DNA of 64,000 bases, from the NCBI GenBank assembly GCA_905147135.1, contig LR990049.1, positions 14,029,428-14,093,427 of the forward strand, given 5' to 3'. Position 1 is the first letter of the stretch. Each line of letters opens with the position of its first letter. Under the pieces are notes generated by a model that was not told the origin of the DNA, searched no databases, and saw only the letters and a list, made by a program, of their open reading frames with translations. This DNA comes from Blastobasis lacticolella. Taxonomy: Eukaryota; Arthropoda; Insecta; Lepidoptera; Blastobasidae. Position numbers and translations under genes: made by a program. This document shows, piece after piece, positions 22,501-33,560 of this stretch.

Positions 22501-22636
22501 ACATAGCTACGCTTACCTTATGATCTTTCATTATAAAATTTTTATTGGGACTTTGTTTTCTATTTACACCGGCAGCGTTTAATGTATAAAAAATACTCAT
22601 TATTACTATCACGACACTGTAGTATTGGCCAAGCAT
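19557..22636 (-). CDS. Small secreted protein of unknown function
   Basis: Two minus-strand exons splice in phase 0. The first, 22636-22517, encodes 40 residues and ends at a GTAAGC donor. The second, 19817-19557, follows a strong acceptor (TTTATTCCAG) and encodes 86 residues to TAA. The start MLGQYYSVVIVIMSIFYTLN is a typical signal peptide. The mature part is basic, with an Asn/Lys-rich start and a block reading LLVLITKVFLDIGKMVVRGG, then GDEQLLSPP. It has no cysteine in the second exon and no recognised domain. Because both exon ends are phase 0, an additional exon in the 2.7-kb intron cannot be excluded. It may be a secreted peptide precursor or structural protein; no family was recognised. 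Confidence 0.6.
19855..20050 (+). repeat. Dispersed short repeat (ACTGTCGCCCATAACAT family)
   Basis: The copy contains CTGTCGCCCATAACATCTAC and TGCGACTGTGAGGACTAAG and ends around ATGAAATGCCTCATG. Other copies are at 26528-26645, 46000-46165 and 56640-56740, and inverted at 52985-53215. It lies in the intron of the small secreted protein gene. Confidence 0.65.
20525..20700. repeat. Interspersed repeat fragment (CCGGGATAAAAAGTAG type)
   Basis: The block CCGGGATAAAAAGTAG followed by an AATCGGCTTAGTAGTTTCGG-like stretch and a TACAAAC..TTT..CTTTATAAT end is typical of a very common lepidopteran interspersed repeat. Related material is seen near 42660-42790 and 53580-53770. Confidence 0.5.
21497..21795 (+). 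repeat. SINE, head missing
   Basis: It begins at CTACGGCCATGTACCAATGA, just past the tRNA-like head of the 6664-7029 family, and runs to the terminal ACGCCAAGATGATGATGATG. Confidence 0.75.
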
Positions 22637-22769
22637 TACTCTATTTCTAACAACTCGGGAATCACCTCTTAGGTTCATACACAATGTACATAAGACAGCA
22701 CCTCAACCTACCCTGTTTAGACTTGGGCCGTCTCCGGTTAGTACGCGTGTCCATAGCGATACTAGCTCA

Positions 22770-22776
22770 TTTTATA
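22770..22776 (-). promoter_or_regulatory. Putative TATA box of the small secreted protein gene
   Basis: TATAAAA on the minus strand, about 135 nt before the ATG at 22636. The surrounding 90 nt recur at 57530-57612, so this promoter region may come from a repeat. Confidence 0.4.
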
Positions 22777-22786
22777 CTGGTAGTGG

Positions 22787-22893
22787 GTAGGCTGTAATTA
22801 CCTGATCTGCCAAATCCTGGATCATGTTCCAGATGGACCCCGGGCCCTCGTGCGCGAGAGCACAACCGGGACATTAACGCCAAGACGATGATG
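22787..22893 (+). repeat. SINE 3' fragment
   Basis: Only the last 110 nt or so of the same SINE family, from GGCTGTAATTACCTGATCTG to ACGCCAAGACGATGATGA. It lies just upstream of the putative TATA box of the minus-strand secreted protein gene. Confidence 0.7.
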
Positions 22894-23227
22894 AGTTGAT
22901 ATGCTGCCTTCTGTATTCTATTTATTAACAAAATTGTTTAATTATGAGTCGTCTTCATCCATTGTCATGGATAGTCTCATAGTAGCAGAGTTGTTAAAAA
23001 GGCTAAGAGGTAACAAAATTATTGTCTACAGACGCCGCTGCTGTCTCAATGGTTGTGGCGCACATAGAGCAAAAAATGACATGGTGGCGCATTCGAATAA
23101 ATAAAGTTCCATTTCTTTGTGAACATGTTTATTGATTACCAAAGCTCCTAATAAATTACTCACAAATAAAAACATAAACTTGCTAAACTTTTACATAGAA
23201 ATCTAGTTTTATTCTGTGTTAATAGAT

Positions 23228-23415
23228 AAATGCGTATAGCGGTGTGGTTGGCGAGACTATCCAGCGTGCGATTGTGGTGCGGTGCCCCTGCGCAGTCCAT
23301 TCATCATGTTATCCACGAATGTCCAAAGCGGAAATACACTGGAGACTCAAAGTACTTGTTCTCTCCTGATGGAAACGCAGCCCAATGGGTGAAGAATTCA
23401 AATATTTACTTGTAG
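23228..23415 (+). mobile_element. LINE C-terminal fragment
   Basis: An open stretch reads WCGAPAQSIHHVIHECPKRK and ends in AAQWVKNSNIYL. A Cys..Cys..His...Cys arrangement of this kind marks the end of reverse-transcriptase proteins of some non-LTR elements. No other part of the element is nearby. Confidence 0.55.
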
Positions 23416-24002
23416 TTTTAGTGTTAATTAATTACCTAGCGTATAATTAGCGACTCGGCTATTAATGCCATACCAATAACTAAATAAATAAATGCTTGCC
23501 TGCACTCTACTGAATGAGCGCTTCTATAATTAAACACGTCACGTTATCGTAGACAGCGACGTCCACCTTTAGTGCATTTTTATAATTCACAGCCGTGGAC
23601 GCGATGGATGTCATTTTGCGATGGATGCACATGGGTCCATGTGCCACTCACACACACATAAATTGCCCTTGTAGCTACGTACTACATCGCAACAATATCG
23701 TAACGGTTTTAGAGGGAAGCCGGATGTTCAATCAAAATATAGTAGCGTCATATCGTGGATGTGCACGGACGTTAAAAACATCTTTATACATTTCCACACA
23801 ATTTACATCTCTGTGTTGTTGTCGTACCGTGGCCGTCCACGATATATCGTCATGTTGAAAAATATAAAAGTGCCTAATAGGACCGAAAGAATTTGAATCT
23901 AAAGGACCTATCAGACAGAAAGTGGTCACCCGGTCGAACGTTCTGCGTTCTCGTTTGGCGTTCGACATCATTTGTTCTGGTTGACCGACAATCTGGTTGA
24001 CC

Positions 24003-24185
24003 GAATCGCTCGCCTCGTATCAAACGGTTTTAAATTTGAAAAATTTGATGTTTTGATGAATTAAGCCGATTTTCCCTTTTTTTGAACCGTGATCTTTCGG
24101 TGTTGCTAATGTGATTTAAAAAATATTGAATTTTTCATGCCGAAAATCAAAATTGAAAGCTGTTAAAATCGAGGCGAGCGATTCA
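24003..24185. mobile_element. MITE with GAATCGCTCGCCTCG ends, copy 1
   Basis: A 183-bp element with 15-bp terminal inverted repeats (GAATCGCTCGCCTCG at the left, its complement at the right). A second, more diverged copy is at 37762-37931. Confidence 0.7.
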
Positions 24186-24554
24186 AAAATGGAGCTCCTG
24201 GTCGCCTGCTGTGTGATACATCCCTAAGAAGCCGGAGTTAATATCGAAGCCCTGGTTGTGTTGCGTGACGTAATGTTTTGTGATCGTCATCGTCACCAAA
24301 CGTGTTTTATGACATACACTAGATGATCATGGTCCTTTTTCTTCTGCTCTCATATGCATCGGTAAAAAGTTCGGGTCCGATATCATTTTCAAGAGGGCGC
24401 GTGCTATGGAGAGCCTAAACAGCAGGTCGTTGAACCTTGTGTTCTTCATCGCATCAATGTGGTTCAAACTTTTCATTTTAGCTAAAAAAGAAACAGTACA
24501 TCAGATTTACAAAATCGTTCCAGTCTTAGAGGGTCTGATCTGAGCTTTGACATA

Positions 24555-24795
24555 TTATGGAAAAGTTAGAGACACGTTTTTGCTATTCTTCTACTAATTT
24601 AAGACCATGGTTTACCAGTGACATTCCATTGAACTGTCGCTGTATTATTTGCTAATACGGCAGTATCTTGGTATATTTTAGGAGACAACACCAAAACTAT
24701 GAAACTGAGAGTCATTAACGGTTCCATTACGATTGCACAAAATTGGATCTCAATACATCGATAGCACGTGAATTAAATGAAATTAGCAGAGTTGG
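24555..24795. repeat. Diverged dispersed repeat, copy 2
   Basis: Homologous to 8640-8960. Its right end overlaps the last 20 codons and the stop of the minus-strand exon at 24727-24966. Confidence 0.5.
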
Positions 24796-24966
24796 GCCCC
24801 TGGACGCTGTCGGTCGCAGCCACTGCGGTGTAAATTGAGAATAATTGTACGTACTGTTGCCGTAACTGTCTTCTAGTGGACTGGACTGTACGGCCGTCCC
24901 CAATTCTAACATGTTCATCATAGTCTTGTTCTGAAGATAAGTACTCATCAAGTCACGGATAAGGCC
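24727..24966 (-). CDS. Terminal exon of an unrecognised gene
   Basis: After a good acceptor (TTCTTTAGTTGCAG) the minus strand stays open for 79 codons to TAA. The product begins GLIRDLMSTYLQNKTMMNML and contains LEDSYGNSTYNYSQFTPQWL. Composition is polar, with several N-glycosylation sequons, so a secreted protein is possible. The last 20 codons come from the dispersed repeat at 24555-24795. A splice donor before that point (for example at a GTACGT within the exon) would give a different end. No upstream exon could be assigned with confidence. Confidence 0.4.
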   Translation of the reverse strand, partial: GLIRDLMSTYLQNKTMMNMLELGTAVQSSPLEDSYGNSTYNYSQFTPQWLRPTASRGPTLLISFNSRAIDVLRSNFVQS

Positions 24967-25124
24967 CTGCAACTAAAGAACAATGTTGGTAAAGTGCGAC
25001 TACAACCCGAGCCGAAAGCAAGGGTGTAATGGTGCCTATGATTAATGGTCACGAGTACATATGACGTTTATCAACACATTTCTGAGGAAAAAATTGCAAT
25101 ATCTGTGTTCAAACAGAAGCAAAA

Positions 25125-25494
25125 GGTAGGATCTATCAGACAGAAAGAGGTAACGCGTTCAGGCGTTCTGGCGGCAGCGCGCCGCGCGGCGCACTGCACA
25201 GTGGGACATTTCACCATATGTCAATGTACTTGCATACAAATTGCTCAGCGTGTAACAAGTTTTGCCACATCGTGCAGTGCGCCGCGCAGCGCACTGCATG
25301 AGTGTGTCTTCAAGCTAAGGGATCTATCAGACAGAATGAGGTCACGCGTTCTGGCGTTCTGTGTTCGCGTGCTGCGATCGTGGTGTTGTACCCACGCAGC
25401 AGGTGTTCCGGTCGCGTCGGTCAACCAGAACAAATTTGAACCCAGAACGAAAACGCGTTTCTCGAACGCGTGACCGCTTTCTGTCTAATAGACG
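25125..25494. mobile_element. MITE cluster with CTATCAGACAGAA ends
   Basis: A clear element at 25321-25494 has inverted ends (GATCTATCAGACAGAATGAG at the left; GCTTTCTGTCTAATAGAC at the right) plus inner pairing around GGTCACGCGTTC. A second left end starts at about 25125 and a third at about 23905, so several elements lie side by side or nested. A GC-rich inverted pair (GCGCCGCGCGGCGCACTGCAC and its near complement) lies at 25177-25305. No transposase was found. Confidence 0.7.
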
Positions 25495-25517
25495 AAAAGA
25501 CACAGCGAAGGCGCGCG

Positions 25518-25600
25518 GCGGAGGCGCATAATCAAAGAAACCTAAAATAAACCTCATAGTTATATAATGATTATTTTAGGTTTCTTCGATTATCCGCCTC
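25518..25600. repeat. Fold-back hairpin
   Basis: Two arms of about 33 nt (AATCAAAGAAACCTAAAATAA and its near-perfect complement, with GC-rich outer parts) flank a short AT-rich loop centred near 25560. It probably belongs to the neighbouring MITE cluster. Confidence 0.65.
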
Positions 25601-25865
25601 GGCCACGTGCCCTCTCGCCGCGTTACACGTCTCCGCCTCTTCTGTATAATATGATGTCGCGGGCGCCTTCGCGGCATATCTTCTGTATAAACCGCGGCTA
25701 AGGATTCCTCCAGATCGAACATGCCGCGGATGGTTGGAGCTACGCGTCTTGTGCGCGAGCTTCAATTATTTCTTACGATGAAATGCACCGCGCCGCTGTT
25801 GTACGCGCGTAGAGGTGCAACCGCTAACTCGAAAAGCGATAATTATCATATTTCACTCCCCAGGT

Positions 25866-27439
25866 AGCGCACGGCTCGCGATCCGTTGCTGCAACGGCGT
25901 ATGCCAGTATGTTCGCGAGGTCTGGACACACTATTTGTGAAACAGCCTTTGGTACGTTATTTGGATAGTCCGTTACACATTTCACAAGCAGTGATTCCGA
26001 TTTTCAAAAAATATCTCCAAGTATCCATTGTTTTGGAATTCACCTTAACAGACGTAGAATTTTTGCTCGACTCCAATGTGAAAACATTATACGCAAAGAT
26101 TATAAAAATAATAATTCCAAAGTGTTCATTAAACATGATGGGGACGTACACACTTCAGACACAAGAACATAATACTCAATAACTAAAATAGTTCACCGGA
26201 ACTGCATTTATACCTTTACTAATGCTATGATAATTTCTTGTTTTCATAACAGTGATATTTTATTTATAGTAGTCAATAAAAACACAAACGCTTATGTATG
26301 TAAATATACCTACTTGTTAAGGTACCTATTAATAATATAGCCAACAAAAAACAATAGAAATCTATTGTCTTTTGGTGATCATACCATACGCCATACCATA
26401 CCCATACCCTTAGTAAATTACAGTAGGCCGTATATAAGTAGTCTTTTAGCGACTGCGATGCGACACGTATTGTAGGTAAGCGACTGCAACGCAACAGAGA
26501 TCAGACCTGCTTCTATGGTTCTTTCTTTCTTTCTTCTTCTTTGGTAAGCGGCGACTGTCGCCCATGACATGTATGATTCAAGCATTTAGGTCGCCGGCAA
26601 CCAAAATACAGAGCCGAAGGCGCGTTGGCACTGTGAGGACTAAGCTGAAGCCGTGACGAATGATGAAATAGAGAAAGTTACATTTACTTCAATATTTTTT
26701 GTTTTTATAAAAAAGAGAGTCGTTAATTAAAATGTCTTTATTAAAAAAAAAAAAACTCAATATCAATCAATAATAAACCAAAAATAAACAATCTAAGGGA
26801 AAGCAATCATAATTTCCCTTATTTTAACTAATATCACTATGTGATCTGACATTGTTTGGCGGACTTTACGGCAGCTTTAACCATGTGAAATACTTAAATT
26901 GTTTTTAAACATCGTGGGATTAATTCAAAAATTTGAATTTTATCCTTTTTCGATTACGATGCTTACAACTTTATGCGAATATATTTTCTAATTTTTTTCT
27001 AACCAGCGGTCGCCCGCTACTGCATCGCAACTGTTACCGGCGAGCTAACTCTATAACACCTTTGTATAACCGTAGATATCTAAATTGGTCTAACCATTTT
27101 AGAGATAGATGGGAATATACATTTGCACCGAAAAGTGTAGATTGCAGCTGACGAGTTGGCCAGGCGAGGCTCTATAATTCCACCTATGTCATTCGCATGA
27201 ACTCGTAAACACCTGGTGGATAAAATCAAGATAAAACAAAACCAACTCTGGTCATCACTAGAGAAATCCAGACAAGCAAACTCTACTGAGAATTAACCCC
27301 TCCCTGTCTGAAAGGCTGTTAAAACTAACGAGAAAGCAACCCCGTATTTTAATGCCTATACAACAACCGTCACGGCGTAGGTGAGACAAATCGGTTTTTC
27401 GAGCACATTCAATGCGCTACCGACAAAGTTCTTAAGCGG
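25866..27439. other. No gene recognised
   Basis: A frame at 25886-26182 and a few shorter ones have no recognisable motif or convincing splice sites. Repeat pieces include the family copy at 26528-26645. Confidence 0.4.
26528..26645 (+). repeat. Dispersed short repeat (ACTGTCGCCCATAACAT family)
   Basis: A partial copy with CGACTGTCGCCCATGACATG and GGCACTGTGAGGACTAAG. Confidence 0.6.
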
Positions 27440-28905
27440 TGTCCTTCCGCTGAGTTGGTAGTCTTAGGAGACTTTAATGGTCACCACACTGAGTGGCTAG
27501 GGTCAAGCTGTCCTACTAACCCTTCCGGGAGATCCGCCCACGAATTTACTCTGACGAATGGTCTCACGAAACTGGTATTAGAACTCACCTGCGTACCGGA
27601 TGTTGTGGGCCGTGATCCTTCTTTGCTAGACCTTCTGCTGACCTCCCATCCAGACGGTTATCGGGTGTCCGTCGATGCTCCTCTTGGGACATCTGACCAC
27701 TGCCGTCCGTTCTGAGGTGCCTCTTGCTATACCCGAACGGGCTCGCCTGCACTATGGTTACAGACCTAGTGGACCTACCTCGGATACCTAGAGGACCACC
27801 AGCTGATCAGTGCCCGTCAATATGGCTTTCACCATGGTCGCTCAGCTGGTGACCTTCTTGTGTATCTAACGCACCGTTGGGCTGCAATCCAGCTGCAATC
27901 CAGCTTCCTGTTTGGACGGAACATTCAAGCCGTTGTCGATGGATGCTGCTCCGATACCAAGACTATAAATGCTGGCGTACCCCAAGGTTCGTTGCTATCT
28001 CCCACGCTTTTTCTTCTGCATATCCATGATATGCTGAATATCCCCAGTATTCATTGTTATGTGGATGACAGTACTGGAGATGCTAGTTATAGTGGCCGAG
28101 AGAATGTCCCTCGTTCCGAGATGTCGGTAAGCTGAATTAGACTTGTGTTGAATATCGCACACTCCTTGGAGTAAGTTGCTCAGGGGGCAGACTAAACCTG
28201 GTCCAATTCAACCCCTCGAAGACACAGGTATGCGCATTTTCCGCCATAAAAGATCCTTTTGACATAGTGCCGCAGTTTCAATGAACGAGGGGTGTTCCAT
28301 CTCAAAAAGAATCGGGATCCTCGGTGTCGACATATCGTATAGCGTGTGATCGCGGAGTCACCTGGAAGGCAAGGCCAAACTGGCTTCAAAAAAGCTTGGA
28401 GTGCTTAACCGGTCCAAGCGATACTTTACCCCAGGGCAGCGCCTGCTGTTGTACAAGGCACAAGTGCGGCCTCATAAGGAGTATTGTTCCCATCTTTGGG
28501 CCGGTAAAACTGCCGACCTGCTTAATCCAATGGACACCGTACAGAGACGCGCCGCCGCGCCGTACGAATTGTCGATGATCCCGTACAAACAAGCAAGTTG
28601 GAACCACTGGCAAACCGAAGGGATTTTGGCTCCCTGTGTGTGTTCTATCGGTTGTACAATGGGGAGTGTTCCGAGGAACTATTCAATCTGCAATAGCACA
28701 ATTCCGCCATCGCACCACCCGCCGTGGGGTGGGTACTCATCCTCACTACGTAGGCCCTCTGTTGGTCACAACGCGAAGGTTCGAAATAACTTTTCTCGCT
28801 CTTTTTTAGAACTTGGTTATCTAGGAGTACGTCACATCCACGCAGAATATGCGCGAGTTTGTCAGACTACGGAAACGACGGGAAAGTATTTCAATATAAG
28901 ATAAG
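27440..28905 (+). mobile_element. Decayed LINE with endonuclease and reverse transcriptase pieces
   Basis: The first open piece (27455-27715) has the AP-endonuclease pattern VVLGDFNGHHTEWLG ... SDH. The second (27860-28135) has a reverse transcriptase block with GVPQGSLLSPTLFL followed by a YVDD active site. Further pieces (28401-28904) match a thumb and C-terminal region (YKAQVRPHKEYCSHLWAG) and the same tail as the 5068-5880 fragment, ending at about 28800. Stops, frameshifts and missing stretches (for example between endonuclease and RT) show it is dead. It resembles the Jockey/CR1 group, but the exact clade is not determined. Confidence 0.8.
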
Positions 28906-29284
28906 TTTCATTTCAACTTTTCGAGGTCTCCACTTTTCTCGAGTTGAATTTCCCAAGAACGAAGCCCACCGATTTCCTGGCAGTCCACGGGACGAGAATT
29001 TCCGGGAATGAACCCTAAGTGCGACAAACTTATATATACCGTGGACAGCATCGCCATGGCTGTGGCAGAGGTAAATTTCAAACTAACCGAGAGGTTGATA
29101 GAACACCTCGTCCCAATCGCAGCTCGTCCCATTGACTGACACCTGAGAGTTATAGGTCGTCTTGGCGTTAATATCTTGGTTGTGACATCGCGCCGAAAAC
29201 CCGGGCTCCGCTATAACAATGATGAATGGAACGAGTTGCGAATGGGACGGGTGCGAATGGGACAAGTTGCTACGAACCTGTGCT

Positions 29285-29430
29285 AGCATTAGACAGTTGT
29301 CTAACAGTTGTTAAACTACTTATTGTACATATTACACCCAGATCCGAAACAAAAATTAAAAGTCATCATTTCAATTTCTGCTCTGCCCTTAGTAGAACCC
29401 GTGACCACTGCGTGGTAGACAGGTCATAAT
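29285..29430 (-). repeat. SINE, second family, minus strand
   Basis: It shares a degraded head and AATTTCTGCT-type body with 10264-10545 and 60640-60806, read on the minus strand. Confidence 0.55.
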
Positions 29431-32400
29431 GTCATAAATGTCATAAGTTTGCCAATTTAGGGTTTTTCCGATAGGAGTGACAAAATTGAATACCCGAGCT
29501 AGAGGACATAGTTAATTAAAGAAAATCGTTAGTATAAAAATATTAGATTTTTCTATATCCGATATTTCTATAAATTTTCGTCGCCGACACCACACAACAC
29601 GTTTTCAAAAGTCAGTCGACGAAGTCGCGGGCAAAATCTACTAACTTTTGAGAATTATCACATCAGACTTCGAAGTTGATGCCCTGTTTACGCAGGAAAC
29701 CTTAGTATTATAACCTACTTAGGTATATACTTAAATTAATAATAGTACAGAAACGTACCATGAATATCTCTGTGATCGATCAATGAACCAGCAATTTATG
29801 ATCGATAGATACTGTCTTTGCAATAAATACATAGGAAGAGTTCCATCTTCAGGATTATGATAAGTGTTAATTTATTCCAAGATTTCTCCTTGAGCTTAAC
29901 TACGTAGTTTTATTCCGAGGTTACACAATATTTATAATCAAACAAACCTTTTTAATTTTATAATTTAAGCACATGCAAAAAAATACATGCATACAAAACG
30001 TGCGTTGGTTCAAATGCTCAATTTGGATGTCGTAAATATACAGGACAATCTGAAAGTTTTACAGGATGTCCCACACCCATCAGTTATTACATACGCAGTA
30101 CTTGATGATAGGCAACTTTTTCAAAAATGTCTATAGGCACACTACTTTAAAACAGTCAACATTTGCGAAAACCATCAGAAGACGTGATGAGAAAGGATTT
30201 GACACGGTCCAGAAGAAGAGTAAACGTCGCTTTGGTCAGAATCATCGCAGTAACCGGGTCCAACTTCGGACAACGACGGCGCTCTACAGCGACAACGACG
30301 GTCCCTCATTTATTATACGGTGACGGCGAAGGACGTGGTGGACCATACTCGCATCACCAAACAGTCGGCCAAAAATGTGGTCTACCACCCTACGGTTGAG
30401 GTTCGTTTGAACGTCACGAGACAACAAGGTCGATTTCTACTTGCAATAATATTATGTCAGTGAAAAAAGTCAACCTTAGCGATCATTAGATCTCGCAGAA
30501 GCTTTTGTCAAAACTGGTAGACCTTTTTCTTGGCCGACCGTACCATGTGCATTTAGTTCGAGGTGTTGATTCCCTTAAAGGATTTGGTTAGATGCCTTCT
30601 TGAGCGAAGACTATATTGGACTGACTGATAAAGTGGTAATGGTAAGACCGGCATTCCGGCGATTAAGTATTTAATTGTATGTAGATTTAATTCTTTAGTG
30701 TCAGTCCTTATTAAGGTACTACGTACCCGTCCGCGACTTCGTCCGCATTGAATATCCGTGAAAACGTAACAGTCAGATAGAAATACTTTCGCATTTCTAA
30801 TATTACTGAGTGACCACTGCGCGTACGCGGCTCATTGGCTCATGGGTCGCGTTTTTGACGTGCTAGCTATTCCAATACGAGCCGACAGCACCCCGCTGGC
30901 CGTTTTGTTCTAATGGCTCAAACGTCACTTTTTCGACAGACAAACAGCACAACGAAAAAGCTACGCATGAGCCGAAGATGTTAGCGTATTTTGTGCTGCT
31001 GTTTTATTTAGGAATGGGGATTATTATTTACAGTGTTTGTTATCGTTAATATTCTGTATTAGATTAGGTACTTTATTCTGTTAGATTTTATTCTCTGGGC
31101 CTTTGTAAAAATAAATAATTTATTGCGACTAGTTTTTGAGCTACAATCGAACATCCTTAGTTAGATACGAACAATTTCATCATCATTCCTTGGTTCGGAC
31201 GTAGTCAGGTAAAAATAACTTAAAAAAGGACAAAGTGCCTAAAATTCGGCTTATCACAAAAAAATATCTACAACACCTTATATCATCATCATTCATCATC
31301 CGCCAGTCAGGGTCTCAGATCCCTGCCTTGGTCTCAACCAAGATCAACTTTGTTTAACTTTGTTAGGATACGTGTCTATGGTCAGATAAAAGTACGAACT
31401 TCTTGAATAGTTTTTGAACTTATTTCAGTCGACACAACGATACTGGCAAGATATAAATTGTGACAACTGTTGACACTTGACACAAAAGGTATTTTGGTAA
31501 ACTTGATAAAATTTTACTTTTATACATAAGATTCATATAATACCGGCACACGAGCAATAAATGTTGTGAACAGAAATGAAGTGCATTATTCTCATGGTAA
31601 AGAAAACGCAATAACTTAAAGACAAATAACTGTAATGCATGAGACATGTCAGGTTTGTACCACCATCTATCGTTGCATTAAACTAGAATACAAAGCCAGG
31701 CACAAAATACCTTTTTAATGAGGTGGAAAATTCCCGTATACGTATCTAATTTTTGTGTTGAAAGTTTCTAACAATGGACATGAAGATGAAATTAAATTAT
31801 GGCAATTTCCTGTTGACATCATCGTTCATTATTTCAGTTGAATTCCTGTAACAAATAAAACACTTTATATGCATATAGGTACCATTCACATCAAATTTCA
31901 TAACGTACTACGTTATTACGTACTACGTAGTCATGCAAACTTTGATATGATAACCTTTTACCGCTGATAAGGTGGAGAGGTATATGTCTGGTCCTTATGA
32001 AGAAGGAAAGGTAAAGCTACCGACCATAACGGAATACTCATCGAAAACTGTAGGACAATGGGCACCCGGGGCGTACTCCTCACTGACCTATTCAACATGA
32101 TCGTAGCTACGGAGCTTACATTTCTATTTTAAAGGGCGGTCATGTAAGAGTGCGGCTACAACTGAGATATCATCCAATTTATGACCCAAACAATAAAACT
32201 ATCCGAAACACCTGAAACATCGCTAAGAACGGTATGTGTCAGAATGCCAATACGGCTTCAGACCGGGCTGCAGCATCATGGCTTCAACACTTCAAGAGGC
32301 CTTCTGCAGCAAAAAATAATATATTAATTTCGCATTTATCGATCTGCAGCCTCCGACAGTGCTGCTCGGGAAGTACATAATATGATAGGCTATTATGAAT

Positions 32401-32481
32401 AATGCAGGCGATGTACGCCAACACTGGGGCCCTTGTCACTGTCCTTTTAAACATTTTTATTGCCTTTTTTTCTCGTTCCAG

Positions 32482-32898
32482 CTACCGACTCATCGGCACA
32501 GACACAAGATAATGTTAATAAGAAACCGAAAAAAGGTTAGTCATTAGTTTAATAGTTGTTTTAATTACCTATTTATGATTCAGTCCCTTTGTTTCACCCA
32601 AAAAGTGCCAAAAAATTTAGAAAGTGCCGGCCAACTGAAAAGTAATTAGTTGGATAGAACGCTTCATTCTGAACATTTTGAATATATCTCAGCCACGCTA
32701 TTTGGTACTGAAGCTTGGAAATCAAAAGTTGTCGTATTAAGCTTAACTGTCCTAATAAAAAATATTCAGAATAATAAATGCTATCGAAATTGCTACCATA
32801 ATTTTTTTGGCTTGTATTTTCAAGTTTTGGTATTTTTGTATGGGCCGGTGAATGGTCTCATTTATTTTCTTTTTCAGCCGGGAGCAACGTTATTTTCT
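32482..32898 (+). CDS. Two small candidate exons of an unknown gene
   Basis: The exon 32482-32535 (54 nt) lies between a strong acceptor (TTTCTCGTTCCAG) and a GTTAGT donor, and reads TDSSAQTQDNVNKKPKK in one frame. The exon 32878-32898 (21 nt) lies between CTTTTTCAG and GTAAGT, is compatible in phase, and reads GSNVIF. Both are phase 1 at each end. No flanking exon, start or stop was identified, and short splice-flanked intervals arise by chance, so this is tentative. They do not belong to CCP1 as far as can be seen. Confidence 0.25.
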
Positions 32899-33294
32899 GT
32901 AAGTATAGAAAGATATGAGGGTCGTTTTTTCCGCAAATAAATTAGAGTTTACGATATGAGCAGTTGAACAGAATTGAATGGAATAAGTAGATTCTATTTG
33001 TGTTAGTTCGAAACCCTCAAAGCACGAGGCCTTCTCGCACTACTAAAAATAATGTGAATTACGATAATTCCCGTTGTCCCCAAAATGCTGTCGCATTGTC
33101 CCATTACCTTAGTGTTGACGTTATTATTGTGGCAGAACAGTTACAACATGATTTCGAGCAACAATCCCAACCGACTGGTTATCTAATAAAGTTTCAATTT
33201 CGCACCTTTTAAACAACAAGGAATTTAAAATGGCGCCTAATAAAAATTCGAAAACCTCTGTTAGGGATACACCAAGGTTGCTATACCCATACAG

Positions 33295-33560
33295 CCAGGC
33301 CCTTCACAACACTCGGCCGCCCAAGTCCGCCCAACGCTCCCCGTGTTGACGCGCCGGTGCGGGCGGGAGCGTTCCGGACGCGGCTGACTGACTCCCACTC
33401 CTCGCTCCCAGTCGGCCGGCGACCGCCGCTCGGAAAACAGTGCGCGCCCGAGCGCCCACACCACACACACCAGCTGATACGCTGATGCACCTCGCTTAGA
33501 AACCGCCGCGACGAAGACACACACGTACGTCCAGTTACCGATAGTCGCACACAGTAACCT
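33295..33560. promoter_or_regulatory. GC-rich island, possible promoter or 5' UTR exon
   Basis: About 265 nt of GC-rich, CpG-containing sequence stand out from AT-rich flanks, 1.6 kb upstream of the CCP1 start-codon exon. That exon has only 8 nt before the ATG after an acceptor, so a 5' UTR exon must lie upstream. On the minus strand there is an initiator-like GTCAGTCAG. Direction and target gene cannot be fixed from sequence. Confidence 0.35.

Larger units (their letters stand above)
28906..33289. other. Repeat-rich stretch with few gene signals
   Basis: It holds the SINE at 29285-29430, a Helitron-like or LINE scrap near 29585-29640 (GACGAAGTCGCGGGCAAAAT), and an unplaced decayed element around 30060-30420. 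The only splice-flanked candidates are at 32482-32535 and 32878-32898. Confidence 0.4.

Noticed and set aside
30066..30399. Overlapping Arg/Lys-rich frames near 30.1-30.4 kb
   Set aside because: Two frames of similar length read the same DNA and neither has a recognisable transposase or other domain; treated as decayed repeat sequence.
31774..31850. ATG frame reading MDMKMKLNYGNFLLTSSFII, like a signal peptide, upstream of the small candidate exons
   Set aside because: It has no good donor in phase and ends in a stop after 25 codons; hydrophobic short frames are common in AT-rich DNA.
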